Source of the DNA: Amaurobius ferox | Lineage: Eukaryota > Arthropoda > Arachnida > Araneae > Amaurobiidae | Direction of reading: 5' to 3' | Length of the DNA stretch: 64,000 bases | Assembly: GCA_951213105.1 (NCBI GenBank) | Contig: OX578147.1 | Coordinates: 121,398,899 to 121,462,898 of the forward strand | In this document: in pieces, positions 55,886 to 64,000 of the stretch | How positions within the stretch are numbered: the first letter of the stretch is position 1 | Layout: every line of letters begins with the position of its first letter | The notes under the pieces: generated by a model | Seen by the model: only the letters and a program-made list of their open reading frames with translations | The model's database searches: none | Told to the model about the DNA's origin: nothing | Program-made: the position numbers and the translations under genes

Positions 55886-56009
55886 TATATATATATATAT
55901 ATATATATAAGATATATATATATATATAAGATATATATATATATATATATATGTAATTTGTTATCTACTCATTTTCGCATTATCTCTGTCTAAACATACT
56001 ACTCTGAAT
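55575..56009. other. AT-rich spacer with several (TA)n tracts
   Basis: (TA)n blocks at 55850-55882 and on to 55950. The left part resembles the edge of family L (AATTTCAATGAATACTAG). No gene is evident. Confidence 0.6.
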
Positions 56010-56245
56010 GGAATTTCAGAAATGTTCGTCTGATGTCATTTGTATGTATCGGATTTCCTCTGAACATTAATATTCAAGCACCCACCTTGGACGGAAAGCG
56101 CTTTCTTTCCTTTCCTTCTCCGGATTCGCTGTTCCCGGTTTTCCTGTCGGATCTATTTTATTCATCTCCGTTACAGTTATGGATTTAATGTCCGGACTGA
56201 CACGGGAACTTGATTTATGGTCTTGGAACAGTCCATTCCTTATTG
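56010..56245. repeat. Duplicated segment G, copy 1, conserved core
   Basis: Matches 61640-61880. Within it GATTCGCTGTTCCCGGTTTT plus CCTGTC, then 48 bp ending GGACTGACA, are identical to copy 2, while flanks differ at roughly one base in four. On the minus strand both copies are open through this core (HKSS, then SPDIKSITVTEMNK and TGKPGTANPEKE). No known domain. Confidence 0.6.
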
Positions 56246-56660
56246 CAGGAGTGGAAGGTGTGTGGATAGGAATCGGATGGCATGAAAGTATTTTCCGACA
56301 AAAGAAATTTTATAGGGTGAATTTGATGGGGAATAAAACTTAAGTTTTCTGAACTTTTCCGAACATTTTGCATATGGCAGCCTCAAAAAGCTGATCGTAT
56401 TTGTACTCGATCAGAGTTGAAAGATAAAATTTATATCTGATCTGGAAATCATTCTTTTCTCTCACTATAGAGGAAGTATCATTCATCCAGATTTTAAACA
56501 AAAAAGCATATTTTCAGGTCCTTAAATCAAAATACGTTGTCAAAGTCCTTTCACCTGGCAGAACACCCAGTGTGATTTGGCTATAGAATGCAAAAGTAAA
56601 ATAACATATAGTAGAAATTGTAATTAGTGGCGTAAAATCTTTATCATTACCCACATAAAA
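56246..56660. other. No gene recognised
   Basis: Unclassified AT-rich sequence. Confidence 0.45.
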
Positions 56661-56675
56661 TATAGATATATGTGG

Positions 56676-57060
56676 GGGGTGGGGGCGCAGATTCCCGATG
56701 GTGGGGGATAGGTTAGAACTCGGAACCTTTCGATTATTGATCCCGCGCTATGCTATCAGCTCCAAACGAATTCTCCAGCGCCGAGGAAATAGCCGGCGAG
56801 TCTTTCGTAGCGATGAGTAACGTAATGCTGCCCCCTCACACTCCCCTTCCTGACGAGACGCTCGGTCGAATTTCAGTGAGGAAGGTGGTCAGCCAGAAGA
56901 CCTGCATCGCGTCCCCAAGCTGAAACTCAGTCGGTGAGCAGAAATAGCCGGGAGGCGAGTCGTACCTCATTGCGACGTCAGTTGTGGTCAACCCGCCACG
57001 TCAGTTGTGGTCAACCAGGAGACGAGATGTCAACTGTAGTGCTACCATCTTGTGCACGGG
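56676..57060 (-). mobile_element. tRNA-headed SINE of a second family, copy 1
   Basis: Read on the minus strand: GGAGCTGATAGCATAGCGCG (A-box-like), then GGTTCCGAGTTCTAACC (B-box-like) and CACCATCGGGAAT. A further GC-rich region lies on its plus-strand right side with GACGTCAGTTGTGGTCAACC occurring twice in tandem. It is unrelated to the 5S/tRNA SINE body above. Confidence 0.6.
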
Positions 57061-57074
57061 TCACCATTGTGTGT

Positions 57075-57245
57075 GTAGGGGGGGGGGCTCAGATCCCCGA
57101 TGGTGGGAGTTAGGTTCGAACTCAGAACCGTTAGATTACTGATCCCTCGCTATGCCATCAGCTCCAAAAGAATTCTTCAGAGCCGAGAGAATAGCCGACG
57201 AGTATTTCGTAGTGATGTGTGATGCAATGCTGCTCCCTCATATCT
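57075..57245 (-). mobile_element. tRNA-headed SINE of a second family, copy 2
   Basis: Minus strand: GAGCTGATGGCATAGCGAGG, CTGAGTTCGAACCTAAC and CCACCATCGGGGATCTGAG. The B box is intact here (GTTCGAACC). It shares ATTCTTCAGAGCCGAGAGAA and GATGCAATGCTGCTCCCTCA with copy 1. Confidence 0.65.
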
Positions 57246-57332
57246 AAGACAGAAACACACTTAAAAGTGAAAGTAAGAAAATGAGAAGTGAAAACCTGAA
57301 AACAGTATTTCAGTGACCATGGACGCTCCCAA

Positions 57333-57367
<35 letters not shown>

Positions 57368-57777
57368 TATAGTCCCAAAACCAAACAAAATAATCCAATT
57401 GATTACGAGATAACAAATCAAGGGATTTCAAGTCAGCAAAATGAAAATAAGACGGATAAATAGGAAAACAACTGTATGGTAAAAACTAATTAAAAAAAAA
57501 TAAAATGAATAACAATGGATAAAATATAATGAAATTGTAAAGTCGTTAAGACGATTAAACAAAGTAGCTTAGTATTTTTAAATAATTTTCACTCTTTCAC
57601 TACTTTTAAAATTTGGGTTTTATATATATATATATATACATTACCCGATACAGAAAATACCACACCATGAAAGAGCGAATAGAGTGTGATGATAAAGGAG
57701 ACAAAGATGACATGTATAAATAAGTGATGTCAATTCGATAAGGCTAATGCAATACATTAATGGCATAGGCAGAGTGA
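57246..57777. other. No gene; (TA)n tracts
   Basis: (TA)n at 57334-57363 and about 57620-57638. Sequence on the right of the first tract is weakly similar to family L. Confidence 0.5.
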
Positions 57778-58735
57778 TCAGTAGACAGTAGGACCACATC
57801 TTGCGGCGGTACAAACAGGAACTCTTCGAGAAACAGATGCAAGGAGTATGCGAATAGTTTCCTGAGGTATGGATGATCATATGCCTCCAACCATCTTCAC
57901 AGGTCCTCCTCTGTTTGAGGCGGGGGCTGGGTAGTCAAACAACGGACAATCACGGCCCATATACATGCTCGACAGGTGAGAGATCTGGAAACAGCGGAGG
58001 CCAAGGAAGTAGCTGGATACCTTGCGAGGCTTATCTGCTGATGGTTGCGGTATGCCGTCACGTTTTATCTTTCTGAAAAACAGCATTTTGCAACCGTTGA
58101 AGGTAGGAAAGTACAACCGGCCGCAGCATCTCATCCACATGTCGTCATTGTGCCTCTCATACAAACCAGAGGTAATCGGCTATCGAAGCCGATGACAGCC
58201 CAAACCATGACGCCGCGTTGTCGAGCAGTATGGCGTTCAACAATCGTAGTAGGATAGGATATGTTTGCACGTCGCCTCCAGACTTTCAGACGACGACTGT
58301 CATTCGACAAACAGAATCGAGACCCTTCACTGAACGATACCCTGTTCCATTCAGTCGACCAATAGGCTTGGGCCCGACACCATTACGATCTCTCACGTTG
58401 GTGTCTTGCCGTCAATCGCAGTCTTCTTGAAGGACGGTTTGAATGCAAGCCGCTTTCGGCCAATTGTCGAGAAACTGTTTTCGCTGATATTGGAACATCC
58501 AATGTATCCTGAAAATTCTGCAGAATGTTGACAGTCGTCCTTTGTGGCGCCGCCACCGCATGCCGTCCTTCTTCAATCCATCTTCACCAATTCCTTTGCA
58601 CAGTGGACGCATCTACTCGTGTTTCAGCGGTGATACGCCTGTACGACCACCCAGTCCTTCGTAGACTTAAAATGAATCCCCCTCACACGACGGTCCAAAT
58701 GCTGAAACGGACTTAGGCGTCGTCATCCAGGCATC
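57778..58735 (-). pseudogene. Tc1-like (DD34E-type) transposase, nearly full length but dead
   Basis: Read on the minus strand through frameshifts and stops. HTH region: GWSYRRITAETRVDASTVQR and RWIEEGRHA, then AKTVSRQLAESGLHSNRPSR. Catalytic region: WNRVSFSEGSRFCLSNDSRR, LKVWRRRAN, VERHTARQRGVMVWAVIGFD, RLPLVCMRGTMTTCG, then NAVFQKDK. Last catalytic block: LPWPPLFPDLSPVEHVY. C-terminus: ETIRILLASVSRRVPVCTAA, then RCGPTVY and a stop (57778-57780). The first catalytic SDES motif has become SEGS and the QDNA motif is QKDK, so catalysis is lost. I could not find both terminal repeats. Confidence 0.85.
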
Positions 58736-58984
58736 TCTTCAACAACGTGTTTTCCGAAACGAAAAACAGCTCGGAAAACTTGTTTCCGTAAGTTTGGTCG
58801 TATAATTTGCATAATTATACGACCAAAGCTTTATAGTGTTGCATTTTCGATGTCGGGTAGTGTATATATGTCGAGTAGTGTATATAAGTAGAAATAATGC
58901 TTTTAGGTTTATCGATAAAAAAAATAAAAGAAGAAAACGCACTAATGTGAGATACACCACCCGCACGGCGTATTTCATCTGAGA

Positions 58985-59290
58985 CTTCCATAATTTAGTT
59001 TACTCGAATCTTTTCTTCTTTTACAAAGCTGAGATTTCCGAGGCGATATATTTTTATGAAACCAAAATGCAAATATACAAAGAAGAGAAAAATATGAAAT
59101 CGAAATGCTTTTATTTCGTAGTCGTTCTCATATCGCATCCATCAAAATAACTGAAAATTATTCTGAAAAGAATTCCGGAAATTGAGCCTCGATGCTTTCC
59201 AAATCACATTTCGACCAATAATTGAACAACACGTTTTTACACTTAGGATTATTTATTTAAATGTGAGGCTGGTTGGGTAAGTATGTGCTG
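58985..59290 (-). repeat. Dispersed repeat family H, copy 3
   Basis: Inverse of 53140-53440: CCGAGGCGATATATTTTTATG, AAGAATTCCGGAAATTGAG, CTTTCCAAATCACATTTCG and ATTATTTATTTAAATG. Confidence 0.6.
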
Positions 59291-59376
59291 AAATAGATTG
59301 TACTTATATCCTAATTTATGAAATCTAAATTGGGAATTTCATCTTTAGGATGTACTCAAATATAAACATGCATATA

Positions 59377-59805
59377 CACTGCAGGCCATTAAAATTGCAA
59401 CACCATGAAGACGGCATGCAACAAACGTCAAATTTGCATAAAAGATACTACATGCTGGGATATGCAAATGATTAGCATTGCAACGCATGTGTGCACAAAG
59501 CAGGTATGAGTAAAGCCATCTACATTCTGTATAAAAGGGAAGATTGTACAGCCGGTTTCTCATTCGGAAATCGTATTTGAATGTTGTTTGTTTGTGTGAA
59601 GGTCGTGTTATGCCTCGTGTAAGAAGGAAAAATTCTTATCAGCACATGTCGAAATTCGACCGCGGCAGGATCATGTCCTATCGGGACTGCGGTTTATCGT
59701 TCCGCGACATTGCTGCTCGCGTTAGTCGGGATCCCATGACTATCTGGCTAATATATGGAATCGGTGGGTCCAGGAGGGTCATACTGAACGCATTCTAAAT
59801 TCATG
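59377..59805 (+). mobile_element. 5' end of a Tc1-like transposon
   Basis: Begins CACTGCAGGCCATTAAAATT after TA at 59375-59376, followed by GCAACACCATGAAGACGGC, typical of arthropod Tc1-like termini. About 230 bp of leader with AGTAAAGCCATC and TATAAAAGGG precedes the reading frame. The element stops after the HTH region and no right terminus is found. Confidence 0.75.
59610..59798 (+). pseudogene. Tc1-like transposase N-terminal HTH domain, truncated
   Basis: 62 residues from ATG 59610. I chose this start, not the upstream in-frame ATG at 59544, because Tc1-like transposases of this group begin MPRVR. MPRVRRKNSYQHMSKFDRGR, IMSYRDCGLSFRDIAARVSR and DPMTIW form the first paired-like HTH. A frameshift after DPMTIW turns the expected WNRWVQEGHTER, which is visible in the next frame, into YGIGGSRRV. 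The second HTH and the whole catalytic domain are missing. A TATAAAAGGG box lies at about 59530. Confidence 0.85.
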
Positions 59806-60364
59806 AATACTGAAAAACTGATTTATAATGACATATGGAGGGACTGTAGCATTGCGTCACTCACTGCTACGAAAGGCATCCCCGATTATTCTCTCGGTCT
59901 CGAAGAAATCTTTTGGGCTTGACGGCATAGCGTAGGATCAGCAATCTAAAGATTTCGAGCTGCGGCCTCCCACAGACATAAGAAAGTTTACTATGTCTAT
60001 TATAAAAAAAATTAAGAAACATTTAGAGATCAATTACATAAAGAAGTTAACTGAAGTTTGTCTCGACTAAATTTTTTCATACCAGAATCCATTTTTAAGT
60101 AGCTTGTAAGTTTCTTTTTTTTAAGAATATTTTTTTTCTTGAAATATCGGTGTCGTTGATCCAAATGATTACAATTATAGCGTTTTCTAATCTTTACATT
60201 AAAGGGCTTGAAAAAATATTTCGATATGGTACCACACTTGAAAATGTCCCCCCCCCCCCCCCGGAAGGGGTTGGGTAACTCGCGCCTCCTCCCCTGCCAT
60301 GTATCGCCGTTATTTTCCCCAACAATGATTGAAACTACTAAGTATCGTTATCATTGTGCCATAA
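59806..60364. other. No gene; C15 tract
   Basis: Unclassified. A run of 15 C at 60248-60262 is followed by GGAAGGGG. 59930-59975 (GGCATAGCGTAGGATCAGCA, ATCTAAAGATTTCGAGCTG) resembles a decayed tRNA-type A and B box of the second SINE family. Confidence 0.45.
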
Positions 60365-60715
60365 ATAAACCTTTTTATGCATGATTACGCCAAATTTTGT
60401 CCTATGTTACTATGAAAAGAAAAACATTTCGCTTATAAGTTTTCGCTCGAATTAAAAAAAAATCTGTCTGTTTCTGGATTTTTGGTAACAAAGCCGGGTA
60501 TAAAGTTTTGTGAAAATCAGTTAATATTTGTGGCGGCTATCGTGCACACAAGAAATCGATCCACAGACAGACAGACGGACATCACTCCAAAAAATGGGCA
60601 AAACGTCTCCAGGCGGTCCTAAAACATATATTGGCATTAAAATCTCCAATTCGAAAATTATCGCGAAAACAGTACTTTTCCTATACTATATTACATAAGC
60701 ATGAGAAAGCAAAAA
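60365..60715 (-). mobile_element. Family D element, copy 2, partial
   Basis: Reverse orientation: CGGCTATCGTGCACACAAG, GACAGACAGACGGACATCAC, AAAATCTCCAATTCGAAAAT and the 5' hairpin TTTCCTATACTATATTACAT with partner ATGAGAAAG. It lies head to head with copy 3. Confidence 0.62.
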
Positions 60716-60889
60716 TAGTTATAAATGCTGAGATAAAAAATTCGTCTGATAAAAACGCATTTTCGAAGTTGTTTGAATGTGCATATTTGCTCAATAATTT
60801 GAATTAAAACTGTTCCCTTTATTATTGGTGATAATTTTTAAGCAAATTTCTGCGAATTTTGTAGGTTAAGGAATGTTTACTTCCTCATG

Positions 60890-61480
60890 CTATGTAATAT
60901 AGCATAGAGAAAGTATTATTTTCACGAAGCTTTTCGAATTCGAGATTTTGATGCCAATATGTGTTTTAAGACCTCCATTACACGTTTTGGCTATTTTTGG
61001 AGCGATGTCTGCGGACGATTTCTTGTGTAAAACGATAGCGCCCACAAATTATAATGGATTTTCAAGAAACTTTATATCTTGCTTTGTTATAAAAAAAACC
61101 CTAGAACTGGGTAGTTTTCTTTTTAAATGCCAGTGAAAACTTCGAAATTGATTCTAAATTTTAAATTTTTATGGCAGTATAGGACAAAATTTGACATGAT
61201 CAGGCATGAAAGGATTTATTTATGGTTCAATGAACACTAGTCATAATAGTTTCAATCATTGTTGTGAAAAATAGCCGTGACACACTTTTTTTTGTTCATG
61301 TTGTTATTTGCCCAAATTACCTGCCTGGGGGTACATTGTTAAGTATGGTATCAATTGAAATCTGTTTTCAAACCCTTTAAAGTGAAGGAAAACACGCTAT
61401 GATTGTAATTATTTCGACCCACAATACCGATTTTTCAAATTTTTCGTTTAAAATTTGAAAAAATAAACAATGAACCGAAC
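60890..61480 (+). mobile_element. Family D element, copy 3
   Basis: ACTTCCTCATGCTATGTAAT with ATAGCATAGAGAAAGT forms the 5' hairpin. TTCGAATTCGAGATTTTGATG, GACCTCCATTACACG, GATGTCTGCGGACG and CGATAGCGCCCACAAA follow. Collinear with 41146-41690. Confidence 0.62.
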
Positions 61481-61639
61481 TACTAAGAAATGGATTCTGG
61501 TATGAGAAAGTCGAGTGGAGCCACACTTCAGTTAATTTTTTTTTAAAGTACCACTCATATAGTTCTTATGCTATTGTATCTAACGTTTCTTCAAACAGAA
61601 CTGTTACCTATTCGTTTTTAAAGGATCCTTTCTGTATAG

Positions 61640-61880
61640 AATTTCAGGAGCATTCATCTGATGCCATTTGAATGCATCTGATTTCCTTCAGACATTAATA
61701 TTCAACTACCCACCTCGAACAGAAAGCTCTTTCATTTTTTTCTGTTTTCTTTTTCGGGATTCGCTGTTCCCGGTTTTCCTGTCCGTCTCATTTTATTCAT
61801 CTCCGTTACAGTTATGGATTTAATGTCCGGACTGACATGGAAACTTGATTTATGGTCTTGGATCAGTCCATTCCGTAAGT
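61640..61880. repeat. Duplicated segment G, copy 2, conserved core
   Basis: Same order as 56010-56245. The core 61757-61848 is nearly identical while flanks are diverged. The end CATTCCGTAAGTAAG differs from copy 1. The minus-strand frame is open through the core and stops shortly after. Confidence 0.6.
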
Positions 61881-62278
61881 AAGAGGTTACAGGAAGTAGG
61901 AGTGTGGATGTGAATTGGATTGTAAGGATTTTTTTTTTAATTTAAAGAAATATAGGTTATTGATTTTAGTTTATAAATATTTTCCGACGAAAAAAAATTA
62001 CTATGCAGAAAAATGTATTTTTCAGTGTTTACCTTTTCTGTATTTACTGCACATGATTTTTTTTTTATGTTTGGTAAAAGAGAGATATATTGAGGATTTT
62101 CAGCTGAATTTTTATATATTTTGATATTATTAAATGTTTATTGTACTAGATTAAAACGAAGAGTTTGGTACCAAAATTATGTAAATATATTAAAAATTAA
62201 AACTGCTAGCATTGCTAGATCAAATTTTGCAAAAAAAAAGTGTAATGTTTTTATTAAAAAAATCAAAATTATTTTATA
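61881..62278. other. No gene recognised
   Basis: AT-rich with A and T runs. The 69-codon plus frame is rich in K, F and Y and has no domain. Confidence 0.45.
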
Positions 62279-63470
62279 ACAAGAAAGATCAATCGTGCAT
62301 AAAGCATTGATTATGAAACACTTTCCAACTGAAATGCAGTTTTATTTAAACATCTCTAATATGCTATACATTCAGCAGTGGTATTTTTAAAATTATCACG
62401 ATACTACAATAATTTATTATGTTTGAAAACTTCATCGAAAACAAATGAACTTTATTCAAATAACGTCATCGAAATATAAATCGCTTGGGTCTCTATGTAA
62501 AAACAGTGAATATTTCATTCATAAACTTTTTTCATTCCTTTAATTCAGCAGCGATATTTTTAAAATTATCACAATACTACAATAATTTATTTTACTTAAA
62601 AACGTAAAACAATGGAGGTATAATTACTTTCTATCTTCATGTTTAAAACTTCATCAAAAAAGCAATAATATGGAATAGTCTGCTTCTCTATGTAAAATCA
62701 ATGAATGTTTCATTCATATCACCTATATTCCAGACTCCAGAGCTATATAATTTTGCGTTAAAGAAATTCAGCAATTCTTTATGCAATCATCATCTGCAAT
62801 CATCATCATATATAACTCATCTTACAACTTAATGTGTTTACATTCTCCATACGTGAAAGTTAGGCTTAGTTGTAGAAATGATCAAAGTTTGATGGTCATT
62901 TAAACTCCAAAATATTGTACGTTGGCGCAGTATATACATAGATGCACACAAAAAAAATAAAAATGTTTTAGGGCGGATGCAACACTAAATATAAATTAAA
63001 ATTAAATTTAAAAATCACGATTTTGACGCAAGATGGATGCCATATTTTATTTTGAAGTGAATTCGGTGATCTTTTCATATAATATGGGTGTAATTAATAT
63101 TTTAATTTTATTTAAAAAACTACCGAACATATTTTGCTGAAAATTTTTTTATATATTTTATGGGATAATCTGAATATTTTTTTTAATTTTCGAAGCAATT
63201 TGTGAATTTTAAATTCGCTTTAAAATGTTTGAATTATTAGGTCCCATAGGGTTCAATGTATTTTATTTTTTCAACCCGGGCTCAATCCAAAACTAATTGG
63301 GTGATATTATTCATTTACATTCCCATATGTCCCACAAACCGTCTCAACAACATACTAACATTACATTTTGATAAAGTCATTTTTACGGCAGTTATCGTGC
63401 GAACGGACAGTCAGACAGGCAGACAGAATTAACAAAGTTATAGACACAACTATGTTGTAAAGTGTTAAAA
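62279..63470 (-). mobile_element. Family C element, copy 6, internally duplicated
   Basis: AAGAAAGATCAATCGTGC at the left and ACTATGTTGTAAAGTGTT at the right. The segment with TTAAAATTATCACNATACTAC occurs twice (about 62388 and 62560), adding about 175 bp. It retains ATTACATTTTGATAAAGTC and ACGGCAGTTATCGTGCGAAC. Confidence 0.75.
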
Positions 63471-63796
63471 ATAGCACCTTTGTATCATTTCTCAAATGTA
63501 TTTACGTTACCATATCAAATTATAAGAATATAGATACAATATGAAAGGAAAAACACTTGGGTTTTTCGCCCACCGTAAAACTTTTTTTTAATTAAAATTT
63601 ATTCTAAGATGGTTTTCTTCAGAGCATTCTTATTCTCTAAAAAAAAGTGTACTTTCTACTAAAAGATTATCTAATGAAAAAATAAGGACATTTTCTGGTA
63701 CGTATGTTTTAGAATATTGCAACTGTGAAAATGAAAATCAGTTTAAGAAAATTTTAGAGAATATTTTGACAATTTTTATGGATTTCTATAAATGAA
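63471..63796. other. No gene recognised
   Basis: AT-rich spacer between a C element and a B-type end. Confidence 0.45.
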
Positions 63797-64000
63797 ATCT
63801 GTGGGCAGCATACAACACTCCCCACAAACTTTTTTTCATAATTCATTAAATTGAATTTAATTGCACAAAATAACACTGATAATTATTTGAAATTACACTG
63901 AATTTGCACTTTTAATTTAATTTCAGTTTTCATTTCGTAATGAACGTATTTCCAAAGATGGCGTAGAAAAAACTAAATGCGAAACAACTAAACTATCTCG
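63797..64000 (-). mobile_element. Family B-type 3' end running off the window
   Basis: ATCTGTGGGCAGCATACAAC is the inverted B/A terminus. TTAATTGCACAAAATAACAC, CGTATTTCCAAAGATGGCG and AACTAAACTATCTCG follow the B interior on the minus strand. The 5' part lies beyond 64000. Confidence 0.65.

Overview
This is an AT-rich eukaryotic, non-coding window that is almost entirely transposable-element sequence. I find no host protein-coding gene, functional tRNA or functional rRNA gene that I can support. The longest open frame (231 codons, minus strand near 30.4-31.1 kb) is a Tc1/mariner-type transposase relic read through its own terminal repeat. The mix of long-TIR mariner relics, Tc1-like elements, a Tigger/pogo-like element, a 5S-rRNA-headed SINE, tRNA-headed SINEs and Penelope-style hammerhead-like hairpins, with long (TA)n tracts, points to an arthropod, plausibly a chelicerate such as a spider. 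That assignment is inference from element style, not from a host gene.

Layout. 0-5.6 kb: a hammerhead-like motif at the very edge, a TA-flanked Tigger/pogo-like element (322-1624), old unclassified repeats, and an isolated pre-miRNA-like hairpin (4531-4622). 5.6-21.3 kb: a mosaic of dispersed families that I call A, B, C and J, with nested SINEs, a mariner relic (14186-15525) interrupted by a B element, and a 236-bp palindrome. 22.7-24.7 kb: SINE copies and a 172-bp tandem array that carries one SINE. 25.4-34.9 kb: a C copy split by an insertion, SINEs, a mariner relic (30019-31039), a B copy split by a LINE-like tail and a palindromic TIR element, and an A fragment. 35-43.3 kb: a 130-bp tandem array, a mariner-derived MITE, further B, D and A copies and microsatellites. 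43.4-49.5 kb: E and K repeats, a tRNA-like sequence, long (TA)n tracts and a 179-bp palindrome. 50-64 kb: further A, C, D and B copies, two TA-flanked long-TIR elements (53657-54410, 54663-55572), a nearly full-length but dead Tc1 transposase (57778-58735, minus), the head of another Tc1 element (59377-59805), and a duplicated segment with an unusually conserved core (about 56.1 and 61.8 kb).

The main unifying observation is that families A, B, C and D, which together fill roughly a quarter of the window, share one architecture. Each opens with a terminal hairpin built on an ACTTTCC-like arm (AACACTTTCC in C), followed in A, B and D by a GTCTGTG-rich or GTCTGTC-rich stretch and a short motif near ACGATAACTG. 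In A, B and C the same arm recurs near the 3' end. A and B also share an almost identical 3' terminus (GTCATGTGCTGCCCACATC, then AGAT and a T run). I do not recognise this as a named superfamily.

Nothing here forms an operon or pathway. The value of the window is as a record of nested insertions, several with exact target-site duplications, plus three RNA-structure candidates. Family letters are labels made for this report from visual comparison; boundaries are accurate to a few bases where a terminus is visible and to tens of bases otherwise.
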